Origin: JAKAXG01 sp035702985
GTDB lineage: Bacteria; Actinomycetota; Acidimicrobiia; Acidimicrobiales; Palsa-688
Direction of reading: 5' to 3'
DNA length: 22,060 nt
NCBI GenBank assembly: GCA_035702985.1
Contig: DASSZD010000086.1
Location: 1-22,060 of the forward strand
The notes under the pieces are model-generated. The model ran no database searches and had not been told where the DNA came from. It saw nothing but the letters and a program-made list of their open reading frames with translations. Shown here in pieces: positions 1-6,594 of this stretch; positions within the stretch are counted from its first letter, which is position 1; each line of letters opens with the position of its first letter. Both the position numbers and the translations under genes were made by a program.

Positions 1-672
1 CTGCACGCCCAGGAGATGGCCTTCAACGACATCCGCACCACCCTCCAGGCCCTGTGCGCCATCTACGACAACGCCAACAGCCTCCACACCAACGCCTTCG
101 ACGAGGCGGTCACCACCCCCTCCGCCGACTCGGTGCGCCGGGCCCTGGCCATCCAGATGATCATCAACCGGGAGTGGGGCCTGGCCAACAACGAGAACCC
201 GCTGCAGGGCAGCTTCATCGTGGAGGAGCTCACCGACCTGGTGGAGGAGGCGGTCCTGGCCGAACTGGAGCGGCTGAGCGAGCGGGGCGGGGTGCTGGGC
301 GCCATGGAGACCGGCTACCAGCGGGGCCGCATCCAGGACGAATCCATGCTCTACGAGGCCAAGAAGCACGACGGGTCCCTGCCCATCATCGGGGTCAACA
401 CGTTCCGCAACCCGGCCGGCGACCACGTGCCCGAGCACCTGGAGCTGGCCCGCTCGACCGAGGCGGAGAAGCAGAGCCAGCTGGACCGCCTGGCCGGGTT
501 CCACCGGTCCCACGCCGACCGGGCCCCGGCCGCCCTGGCCCGGCTCCAGGACGCCGCCCTGTCGGGGGGCAACGTGTTCGACGTGCTGATGGACGCGGTG
601 CGCTGCTGCAGCCTGGGCCAGATCACCTCGGCCCTGTTCGAGGTGGGGGGCCGCTACCGCCGCAACGTCTGA
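1..672 (+). CDS. icmF: IcmF-like fused isobutyryl-CoA mutase, C-terminal part (5' end outside window)
   Basis: Frame 1 is open from the first base to the TGA at 670-672 and gives the last 223 residues. IcmF is a cobalamin-dependent enzyme that rearranges isobutyryl-CoA and n-butyryl-CoA; some relatives act on isovaleryl/pivalyl-CoA. The sequence is the end of the mutase barrel domain: a QEMAFNDIRTT-type segment, then INREWGLANNENPLQGSF, then GYQRGRIQDESM, and the terminal GQITSALFEVGGRYRRNV. The last segment is what I recognise as the IcmF C-terminus. The protein stops right after the barrel with no trailing B12-binding domain. That argues against an ordinary methylmalonyl-CoA mutase large subunit and for the IcmF order (B12 domain, GTPase, mutase), whose first parts would lie upstream. 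It fits the branched-chain acyl-CoA metabolism encoded further on. Substrate specificity cannot be read from this fragment. Confidence 0.85.
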   Translation: MHAQEMAFNDIRTTLQALCAIYDNANSLHTNAFDEAVTTPSADSVRRALAIQMIINREWGLANNENPLQGSFIVEELTDLVEEAVLAELERLSERGGVLGAMETGYQRGRIQDESMLYEAKKHDGSLPIIGVNTFRNPAGDHVPEHLELARSTEAEKQSQLDRLAGFHRSHADRAPAALARLQDAALSGGNVFDVLMDAVRCCSLGQITSALFEVGGRYRRNV

Positions 673-696
673 GCGCGGCGGGGACCGAAACCTGAC

Positions 697-702
697 TAAT
701 CT
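697..702 (+). promoter_or_regulatory. -10-like TAATCT element for cysD (leaderless start)
   Basis: TAATCT lies 25 bases after the icmF stop and exactly 8 bases before the ATG at 711. No Shine-Dalgarno fits that start: CGGGA directly touches the ATG. The spacing matches five other genes in the window, so transcription probably begins at or within a couple of bases of the start codon. No -35 consensus is recognisable. Confidence 0.55.
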
Positions 703-710
703 TGTCGGGA

Positions 711-1622
711 ATGGCCATGACCTACGAGCTGTCGCACCTGCGGGCCCTGGAGGCCGAGGCGGTCCACATCTTCCGGGAGGTGGCCGCCGGGTTCGAGCGG
801 CCGGTGCTGCTGTTCTCCGGCGGCAAGGACTCGGTGGTGATGCTGCACGTGGCGGCCAAGGCGTTCTGGCCGGCACCCCTGCCGTTCCCGGTCCTGCACG
901 TCGACACCGGTCACAACCTGGCCGAGGTGATCGAGTTCCGGGACCGGGCGGTGCAGCGGCTGGGCGTGCGCCTGGAGGTGGCCCGGGTGCAGGACGACAT
1001 CGACTCGGGCCGGGTGGCGGAGGACACCGGGCCGAGGGCCAGCCGGAACCGGCTTCAGACGACGACCCTGCTGCGGGCCATCTCCGAGGGCCGTTACGAC
1101 GCCGTGTTCGGGGGCGCCCGCCGGGACGAGGAGAAGGCCCGGGCCAAGGAGCGGGTGTTCAGCTTCCGGGACGAGTTCGGCCAGTGGGACCCCAAGAACC
1201 AGCGCCCGGAGCTGTGGAACCTGTACAACGGGGCGCACCGCCGGGGCGAGCACATCCGGGTGTTCCCGCTGTCCAACTGGACCGAGCTGGACATCTGGCA
1301 GTACATCGCCGAGGAGGCGGTGGAGCTGCCCTCGCTGTACTTCGCCCACCGCCGGCCGGTGTTCGAGCGGGACGGGATGCTGCTGGCCGTGTCGCCGTTC
1401 GTCACCGTGCTCGAGGGCGAGGAGGTCTTCGAGGCCACCGTCCGGTTCCGCACCATCGGCGACGCGACCTGCACCGGCTGCGTCGAGTCGGCCGCCTCGG
1501 ACGTGGACGCGGTGGTGGCCGAGGTGGCAGCGTCCCGGTTGACCGAGCGGGGCGCCACCCGGGCCGACGACCGGATATCGGAGGCCGGGATGGAGGACCG
1601 CAAGCGGGAGGGGTACTTCTAG
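711..1622 (+). CDS. cysD: Sulfate adenylyltransferase subunit 2 (CysD)
   Basis: CysD is the catalytic subunit of ATP sulfurylase: it makes adenosine 5'-phosphosulfate (APS) from ATP and sulfate, driven by GTP hydrolysis in CysN. The 303-residue length is normal for the family. The PP-loop SGGKDS is at residues 36-41. Later hallmarks are GGARRDEEKARAKER, the segment WDPKNQRPELW, and the end GYF. I chose ATG 711 because TAATCT lies 8 bases upstream; TTG 702 and ATG 717 are in-frame alternatives. The TAG stop is followed directly by the ATG of cysNC with no gap, so the two subunits should be translated together. Context and motifs leave little doubt. Confidence 0.96.
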   Translation: MAMTYELSHLRALEAEAVHIFREVAAGFERPVLLFSGGKDSVVMLHVAAKAFWPAPLPFPVLHVDTGHNLAEVIEFRDRAVQRLGVRLEVARVQDDIDSGRVAEDTGPRASRNRLQTTTLLRAISEGRYDAVFGGARRDEEKARAKERVFSFRDEFGQWDPKNQRPELWNLYNGAHRRGEHIRVFPLSNWTELDIWQYIAEEAVELPSLYFAHRRPVFERDGMLLAVSPFVTVLEGEEVFEATVRFRTIGDATCTGCVESAASDVDAVVAEVAASRLTERGATRADDRISEAGMEDRKREGYF

Positions 1623-3509
1623 ATGTCCGAGCTTCTGCGCCTGGCCACCGCCGGCAGCGTCGACGACGGCAAGTCCACCCTCATCGGCCGGTTGCTGTAC
1701 GACTCCAAGGCCATCTTCTCCGACCAGCTGGAGGCGGTCGAGCGGACCAGCCGGGAGCGGGGGGACGAGTACACCGACCTGGCTCTGCTCACCGACGGGC
1801 TGCGGGCCGAGCGGGAGCAGGGCATCACCATCGACGTCGCCTACCGCTACTTCGCCACCCCCCGGCGCAAGTTCATCATCGCCGACACGCCCGGGCACAT
1901 CCAGTACACCCGCAACATGGTGACGGGGGCGTCGACCGCAGACGTGGCGTTGATCCTGCTCGACGCCCGCCAGGGGGTGCTGGAGCAGTCCCGCCGGCAC
2001 GCCTTCATCGCCTCCCTGCTCGGCATCCCCCACATGGTGGTGTGCGTGAACAAGATGGACCTGGTGGGCTGGTCCCGCCAGACCTTCGAGGAGATCCGCG
2101 ACCAGTTCCGGTCGTTCGCCATGAAGCTCGAGGTGCACGACCTGAGCTTCGTCCCGGTCTCGGCGCTGCACGGAGACAACGTGGTCGCCCGGTCCGGGTC
2201 CATGCCGTGGTTCGACGGCCCCCCGCTGCTGCACCACCTGGAGAACGTGCACATCGCCTCCGACCGGGACCTGGTCAACGCCCGGTTCCCGGTCCAGTAC
2301 GTGATCAGGCCCCAGCAGCTGGGGCGCGGGGCGGGGACAGGGGACCGCCGGCCGGGCCCCGGGGGCGACCCGGCGGACTACCGGGGATATGCCGGCACGG
2401 TGGCCGGCGGGGTGATCAAGGCGGGCGACGAGGTGGTGGTCCTCCCGTCGGGGTTCACCTCGCACGTGGCCGAGGTGCGAGCCCCGGGAGGGGCCGTGCT
2501 GGAGGAGGCGTTCGCCTCCCAGGCGGTCACCATCCGCCTCACCGACGAGCTGGACATCAGCCGGGGGGACATGATCTGCCGACCCAACAACCGGCCCGTC
2601 CTCAGCGCCGACATCGACGCCATGGTGTGCTGGTTCTCCGACCGCTCCTCGCTGCGCCCGGGGGCCCGCTACCTGGTCCGCCACACCACCCGGTCGGTCA
2701 CCGCGACGGTCGAGACCCTCGACTACCGTCTGGACGTCAACACCCTCCACCGCGACGACACCGCCGGCGGGCTGGAGCTCAACGAGATCGGCCGGGTCAA
2801 GCTGCGGGCCCAGTCCCCGCTGATGTTCGACCCGTACCGGCGCAACCGGGCCACCGGCAGCCTCATCCTGGTGGACCCGGCCACCAACAACACGGTGGCG
2901 GCCGGCATGATCCTCGGGGCCGAACAGCCCCGGGTGGCACCCAACGTGACCTGGCACCCCACCGCCGTCCAGCGGTCCGAGCGCCGCTCCGCCGGCCTGA
3001 CCGTGTGGTTCACCGGGCTGTCGGGGTCCGGGAAGTCCACGGTGGCGGTGGAGGTGGAGCGGCTGCTGGTGGCCTCCGGCCGGACGGCCTACCTGCTGGA
3101 CGGGGACAACCTGCGCCACGGCCTCAACGCCGACCTGGGCTTCGGCCCCGCTGACCGGGCCGAGAACGTGCGCCGGGTCGGCGAGGTGGCCAAGCTCTTC
3201 GCCGATGCCGGCTCCGTGGCGGTCGTCTCGCTGGTCTCGCCGTACCGGGCCGACCGGAACCGGGTGCGGACCTCCCACGAAGCGGCCGGCCTGCGCTTCG
3301 TGGAGGTCTTCGTGGACACCCCGCTGGAGATCTGCGAGGCCCGCGACCCCAAGGGCCTCTACGCCCGGGCCCGGGCCGGCCAGATCGCCGGGTTCACCGG
3401 TGTCGACGACCCCTACGAGCCGCCCGACACCCCCGATCTCACCCTGCGGCCCGGCCACGGCGGCCCGTCCGCCATGGCCCAGCTGGTGATCGCCAGGCTC
3501 GGGCTGTGA
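1623..3509 (+). CDS. cysNC: Bifunctional sulfate adenylyltransferase subunit 1 / APS kinase (CysN-CysC fusion)
   Basis: 628 residues. The N-terminal two thirds are the CysN GTPase: P-loop GSVDDGKST at 11-19, DTPGH at 88-92 and NKMD at 143-146, followed by EF-Tu-like beta-barrel domains. The C-terminal part is APS kinase (CysC): P-loop GLSGSGKST at 465-473, LLDGDNLRHGLN, the SPYRADR segment near 540, and GLYARARAGQIAGFTG. CysN powers APS formation by CysD; CysC phosphorylates APS to PAPS. Such fusions are common in actinobacteria. An odd feature is a Gly/Pro/Arg-rich insertion at about residues 232-250, where the family normally runs directly from an IRP segment into DYRGYAG. The gene begins immediately after the cysD stop and its TGA overlaps the cysQ GTG by 4 bases (GTGA). 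Both halves look intact. Confidence 0.96.
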   Translation: MSELLRLATAGSVDDGKSTLIGRLLYDSKAIFSDQLEAVERTSRERGDEYTDLALLTDGLRAEREQGITIDVAYRYFATPRRKFIIADTPGHIQYTRNMVTGASTADVALILLDARQGVLEQSRRHAFIASLLGIPHMVVCVNKMDLVGWSRQTFEEIRDQFRSFAMKLEVHDLSFVPVSALHGDNVVARSGSMPWFDGPPLLHHLENVHIASDRDLVNARFPVQYVIRPQQLGRGAGTGDRRPGPGGDPADYRGYAGTVAGGVIKAGDEVVVLPSGFTSHVAEVRAPGGAVLEEAFASQAVTIRLTDELDISRGDMICRPNNRPVLSADIDAMVCWFSDRSSLRPGARYLVRHTTRSVTATVETLDYRLDVNTLHRDDTAGGLELNEIGRVKLRAQSPLMFDPYRRNRATGSLILVDPATNNTVAAGMILGAEQPRVAPNVTWHPTAVQRSERRSAGLTVWFTGLSGSGKSTVAVEVERLLVASGRTAYLLDGDNLRHGLNADLGFGPADRAENVRRVGEVAKLFADAGSVAVVSLVSPYRADRNRVRTSHEAAGLRFVEVFVDTPLEICEARDPKGLYARARAGQIAGFTGVDDPYEPPDTPDLTLRPGHGGPSAMAQLVIARLGL

Positions 3510-4255
3510 GCAGCCCCGACGCCGCCCTGGCCGCGTCCATCGCCGAGGAGGCCGGCCGGCTGCTGCTGGCGGTGCGGGCCTCCGGCCCGGAAGGGGTCGA
3601 CCTGGGCCGGGAAGGTGATCTGCGGTCCAACGAGATGATCCTGGGCCGGCTGGCCGCGGCGCGCCCGGCCGACGCCGTGCTCTCCGAGGAGTCCGCCGAC
3701 GGGCCGGCCCGCCTCGACGCCGACCGGGTGTGGATCATCGACCCCCTCGACGGCACCCGTGAGTTCGTGATGGCCGGGCGCACCGACTGGGCCGTGCACG
3801 TGGCCCTGTGGGAGTCCGGTACCGGGCTGACCGCGGGGGCGGTGGCGCAGCCCGCCATCGGGCAGGTGTTCTGCACCGACCGGCCCCACCCGCCCGGGCC
3901 GGCCCGCCCGGACGGCCCGCTGATCCTGGTCAGCGACAGCCGGCCCCCGGAGTTCGCCCCGGCGGTGGCGGCGGCGGTGGGCGCCACGGTGGCGCCCATG
4001 GGGTCGGCCGGGGCCAAGGCCATGGCGGTGCTGCGCGGCGAGGCCGACGCCTACCTGCACGCCGGCGGCCAGTGGGAATGGGACTCGGCCGCCCCCGTCG
4101 CCGTGGTGCAGGCGTCCGGGTTCCACGCGTCGCGCATCGACGGATCCCCGCTGCGCTACAACCAGGCCCGGCCCTACCTGCCGGACCTGCTGATCTGCCG
4201 GCCGGAGCTGGCCGGACCCCTCCTCGACGCCCTGCGCGGCGTCACCGGCCGGTAG
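3506..4255 (+). CDS. cysQ: 3'(2'),5'-bisphosphate nucleotidase (CysQ, inositol monophosphatase family)
   Basis: CysQ removes the 3'-phosphate from PAP (and PAPS), clearing the by-product of PAPS use and controlling flux from CysNC. The 249-residue protein has the metal-binding signatures of the family: LSEES at 59-63, WIIDPLDGTREF at 76-87 with D79 and D82, and WEWDSAAP at 190-197 with D193. The GTG start overlaps the cysNC stop (GTGA at 3506-3509), which implies translational coupling and explains the lack of a separate ribosome site. An inositol-phosphatase role is possible for the family, but the operon position makes PAP/PAPS phosphatase much more likely. Confidence 0.93.
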   Translation: MSSPDAALAASIAEEAGRLLLAVRASGPEGVDLGREGDLRSNEMILGRLAAARPADAVLSEESADGPARLDADRVWIIDPLDGTREFVMAGRTDWAVHVALWESGTGLTAGAVAQPAIGQVFCTDRPHPPGPARPDGPLILVSDSRPPEFAPAVAAAVGATVAPMGSAGAKAMAVLRGEADAYLHAGGQWEWDSAAPVAVVQASGFHASRIDGSPLRYNQARPYLPDLLICRPELAGPLLDALRGVTGR

Positions 4256-4275
4256 CGGCCGCCGGCACTACCCGG
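4249..4275. terminator. Imperfect inverted repeat between convergent cysQ and acylphosphatase genes
   Basis: CCGGTAG at 4249-4255 pairs with CTACCCGG at 4268-4275 with one bulged base, around a GC-rich loop. It contains both stop codons and lies in the 12-base gap between convergent genes. There is no T-run, so it is a weak candidate for a bidirectional terminator. Confidence 0.22.
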
Positions 4276-4564
4276 TGGCCGCCACCCGGAACCCACCCAG
4301 GGCCCCGGGCGGCTCGTTACGCACCTCGATGCGGTCCACCCGGGCCGCCGGCGGCCCGCTACGGCACCAGTCCACCATGGTGTCGACGGCGGCCGCCGGG
4401 CCCTCGAAGACCGCCTCCACCCGGCCGTCCCGGCGGTTGCGCACCCAGCCGGCCACCCGCCCGGCCCGGGCCACATCGGCGCACGACTGGCGGAACCCCA
4501 CCCCCTGGACCCGGCCCTCGACGACCACCCGCCGGCGCACCACATCCTGACCGGTCCGGGTCAC
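4268..4564 (-). CDS. acyP: Acylphosphatase
   Basis: Small cytoplasmic enzyme (98 residues, normal for the family) that hydrolyses acyl phosphates such as acetyl phosphate or 1,3-bisphosphoglycerate. The signature EGRVQGVGFRQ at residues 16-26 supplies the phosphate-binding Arg25, and GWVRNRRDG at 39-47 supplies the catalytic Asn43. The C-terminus GGFRVAATG is also typical. I placed the start at GTG 4564 because a TACGCT element lies exactly 8 bases upstream on this strand; the longer open frame upstream is low-complexity Gly/Arg/Pro translation of GC-rich DNA. The gene is convergent with cysQ and divergent from the GNAT gene. Its natural substrate in this organism is unknown. Confidence 0.9.
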   Translation of the reverse strand: MTRTGQDVVRRRVVVEGRVQGVGFRQSCADVARAGRVAGWVRNRRDGRVEAVFEGPAAAVDTMVDWCRSGPPAARVDRIEVRNEPPGALGGFRVAATG

Positions 4565-4572
4565 GGCTGGGC

Positions 4573-4578
4573 AGCGTA
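4573..4578 (-). promoter_or_regulatory. -10-like TACGCT element for the acylphosphatase gene
   Basis: Reading the minus strand, TACGCT is followed by GCCCAGCC (8 bases) and then the GTG start at 4564. No Shine-Dalgarno is present. Same geometry as cysD, GNAT, mccB, VIT and ppx. Confidence 0.5.
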
Positions 4579-4610
4579 GCGGCCGGGCCGCCCGGCCGGC
4601 CCGCCACCCG

Positions 4611-4634
4611 GCCCGGGCGCCGGCCCGGGCGCCG
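4611..4634. repeat. Two tandem copies of a 12-base GC unit between divergent promoters
   Basis: GCCCGGGCGCCG occurs twice in tandem (4611-4622 and 4623-4634), followed by degenerate continuation. It lies in the 119-base spacer between the divergent acylphosphatase and GNAT genes, upstream of both -10-like elements. It could be simple GC slippage or a binding region; nothing shows which. Confidence 0.6.
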
Positions 4635-4669
4635 GCCCGCCACCGGCCGGGTGCCGGCCCCGCCACCGG

Positions 4670-4675
4670 TAGGGT
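4670..4675 (+). promoter_or_regulatory. -10-like TAGGGT element for the GNAT gene
   Basis: TAGGGT is followed by 8 bases and the GTG at 4684. No Shine-Dalgarno precedes the GTG. The geometry helps to fix the start of a gene whose open frame otherwise runs far upstream. Confidence 0.5.
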
Positions 4676-4683
4676 GGGCCGCC

Positions 4684-5169
4684 GTGCCCGACGACGGACC
4701 CGCCAACGAAACGGTCGAGTTCCGACCGTGCCATCCCGATCAGGAACCGGCCCGGTCCCTGATCGCCGCCATGGTGGGCGAGCTGAGGGAGCTGTACGGC
4801 ATCGGCGACGGGGGGCGGCTGGGAGTGGCACTGGAACCGGCGGAGCTGGCCCCACCCGGCGGGGTGTACCTGGTGGGTTGGCAGGACGGCCGGCCGGTGG
4901 CCGGTGGGGGGCTGCGGACCATCGGCGCCGGCATGGGCGAGATCAAGCGCATGTACGTGGTCCCCGGCCAGCGGGGGCGGGGCACGGCCCGCCTGCTGCT
5001 GGGGGCGCTGGAGGGGCGGGCCCGGGCGCTCGGGATGACCGCGGTCCGCCTCGACACCGGGCACCGCCAGCCCCACGCCCGGCACCTGTACGAGACGTCC
5101 GGCTACGCGGCCGTGGAGAACTACAACGGCAACGGCCACGCCGCCTTCTGGGGCGAGAAGGCCCTCTAG
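4684..5169 (+). CDS. GNAT family N-acetyltransferase
   Basis: A 161-residue single-domain protein of the Gcn5-related acetyltransferase fold, which moves an acetyl group from acetyl-CoA to an amine. The acetyl-CoA pyrophosphate-binding motif A is KRMYVVPGQRGRGTARLLL, with QRGRGTA at residues 96-102. The later segments VRLDTG and ARHLYETSGY are motif B-like and complete the fold. GTG 4684 was chosen because TAGGGT lies 8 bases upstream and because the frame upstream of it is Arg/Pro/Gly-rich shadow translation. The stop is 4 bases from the stop of the convergent rhodanese gene. Substrate unknown; a free amino acid, small amine or protein N-terminus are all possible. Confidence 0.87.
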   Translation: MPDDGPANETVEFRPCHPDQEPARSLIAAMVGELRELYGIGDGGRLGVALEPAELAPPGGVYLVGWQDGRPVAGGGLRTIGAGMGEIKRMYVVPGQRGRGTARLLLGALEGRARALGMTAVRLDTGHRQPHARHLYETSGYAAVENYNGNGHAAFWGEKAL

Positions 5170-5173
5170 CTCT

Positions 5174-5977
5174 CTAGGTACCGCTGGCCGCCGGCCGGGA
5201 CGGGTCGGAGCTGTACTGCGACCACGAGCCGGGGTAGAGCCGGCCCGGCCCCAGCCCGGCCAGCTCCAGGGCCAGGAGGTTGTGGCAGGCGGTCACCCCC
5301 GAGCCGCAGTAGGAGATGGTGCCGGGACCGGCCCCCGCCGACGCGAAGCGCTCCCGGAGCTCGGCGGCGGGCCGGAACCGGCCGTCGGGGCCCAGATTGG
5401 CCCGGCACGGCAGGTTCACCGCTCCGGGGATGTGGCCGGCCCGGGGGTCCACCGGTTCGTGCTCCCCCCTGAACCGGGCCGGGTCGCGGGCGTCGATCAC
5501 CGGGCCGGCCGGGCGGCTCACATCCTCGATCCCGGCCAGGCGGTCGGCCGGCCACGGCCGGGCGGAGAACCGGGCCGGCGGCCGGGGCGCCGTCCCCCGC
5601 TCCAGATCCCCGTCACAGGCGGCCAGACCACCGTCGAGCAGGGCGGCGTCGACGCCGAGGACCCGCAGCATCCAGACCAGCCGGGCGGCGACCGTGCCGC
5701 CGGCGTCGTCGTAGGCCACCACCAGGCTGTCGTCGCCGATCCCCACCCCGGCCATGGCGGCAGCGAAGTCCGCCGGGTCGGGGAGCGGGTGGCGGCCGGC
5801 GTGGGGGCCGGGCGGCCCGGCCAGGTGGCGGTCCAGGTCTACGAAGACGGCGCCCGGCAGGTGGCCGGCCAGGTAGGCGTCCCGGCCCGACCGGCCGTCC
5901 AGGTACCACCTGACGTCGGCGACCACCGCCTCGGGATGGTCCCGCAGCCAGCCCGGCTCTACGACGGGAGCGATCAT
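5174..5977 (-). CDS. sseA: Thiosulfate/3-mercaptopyruvate sulfurtransferase (two-domain rhodanese)
   Basis: 267 residues, the usual length for tandem rhodaneses. Two rhodanese modules are visible: an inactive N-terminal one (VVADVRWYLDGRSGRDAYLAGHLPGA) and a C-terminal catalytic one with VIDARDPARFRGE, GHIPGAVNLP and the active-site loop CGSGVTA with Cys224. CGSGVTA resembles the CG(S/T)GVT loop of mercaptopyruvate sulfurtransferases more than the CRKGVT loop of thiosulfate sulfurtransferases. The closing GSWSQYSSDP segment is also characteristic. The ATG overlaps the stop of mug (ATGA across 5974-5977), so the two are probably one operon. It moves sulfane sulfur to thiol or cyanide acceptors. 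Its position near cysDNCQ hints at sulfur metabolism, but it is on the other strand and has its own context. Confidence 0.92.
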   Translation of the reverse strand: MIAPVVEPGWLRDHPEAVVADVRWYLDGRSGRDAYLAGHLPGAVFVDLDRHLAGPPGPHAGRHPLPDPADFAAAMAGVGIGDDSLVVAYDDAGGTVAARLVWMLRVLGVDAALLDGGLAACDGDLERGTAPRPPARFSARPWPADRLAGIEDVSRPAGPVIDARDPARFRGEHEPVDPRAGHIPGAVNLPCRANLGPDGRFRPAAELRERFASAGAGPGTISYCGSGVTACHNLLALELAGLGPGRLYPGSWSQYSSDPSRPAASGT

Positions 5978-6483
5978 GACCCGACGGTACCGGCTGCGGC
6001 CCGCAGCTCCCCGTAGAGGCGGATCATGTCGTCGAGCTGGTAGCGGGCCTGCAGGCCGCTCGGGTTGGGGAGCAGCCACAGCCCCGAGTCTTCCCCGATC
6101 CGTTCGGGCTGACGGCCTATGCGGGCCGCCGGCCGGCGGAACGCCACCCGGTAGGCCTGCACCCCCAGCACCGCCACCCAGGCCGGGGCCAGGACCGCGA
6201 CCCGGCGCTCCAGCGAAGCGGCCCCGTCCCGCAGCTCGGACGCGGTCAGGTCGGACGCCGCCCTGGACGTGCGCTCGACCAGGTTGGTGATCCCCACCCC
6301 GTAGTCGAGCAGCACCCGCTGGTCGGCCGGGCCGACCAGCCGGTCGGTGAAACCGGCGCCGAACAGCACCTTCCAGAACCGGTTCCCGGGCCGGGCGAAG
6401 TGCTGGCCGAGCTGCCCCGACCTGACCCCCGGGTTGATCCCGCAGAACAGGACCCGCAGCCCGGGCCGGACCACGTCGGGCAC
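5974..6483 (-). CDS. mug: G/U mismatch-specific DNA glycosylase (Mug)
   Basis: 169 residues of the Mug/TDG branch of the uracil-DNA glycosylase superfamily, which removes uracil or damaged pyrimidines opposite guanine. The catalytic motif CGINPG is at 14-19 with Asn17 in the usual position. HFARPGNRFW at 28-37 is a hallmark of the family, and NPSGL at 140-144 is the second active-site loop. GTG 6483 is the first usable start in the frame and begins the normal family N-terminus (VRPGLRVLFCGINPG); no clear ribosome site precedes it. The stop overlaps the sseA start. It is transcribed divergently from the S53 peptidase gene across a 111-base spacer. Confidence 0.92.
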   Translation of the reverse strand: MPDVVRPGLRVLFCGINPGVRSGQLGQHFARPGNRFWKVLFGAGFTDRLVGPADQRVLLDYGVGITNLVERTSRAASDLTASELRDGAASLERRVAVLAPAWVAVLGVQAYRVAFRRPAARIGRQPERIGEDSGLWLLPNPSGLQARYQLDDMIRLYGELRAAAGTVGS

Positions 6484-6580
6484 GGCCGGCGGCTCGGGAG
6501 GCGGGGCAGGAGGTGCCGGAATTTCGTCGAAGTAGTCGATGGAACCATTTTCGGCGGCGGTGGCCGCGGGTGGCCAGCAG

Positions 6581-6588
6581 AGGAGGAG
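6581..6588 (+). promoter_or_regulatory. Strong Shine-Dalgarno deciding a TTG start
   Basis: AGGAGGAG ends 6 bases before TTG 6595. It is the best ribosome site in the window and fixes the unusual TTG start of the S53 peptidase, which is followed at once by a lysine-lysine signal-peptide N-terminus. Confidence 0.85.
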
Positions 6589-6594
6589 ATTCCC

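Noticed and set aside
696..3458. Very long minus-strand open frame (920 codons) opposite cysD-cysNC
   Set aside because: It lies antisense to two well-recognised genes and translates to Gly/Pro/His/Val-rich sequence with no domain. Long antisense frames are expected where high GC leaves few stop codons.
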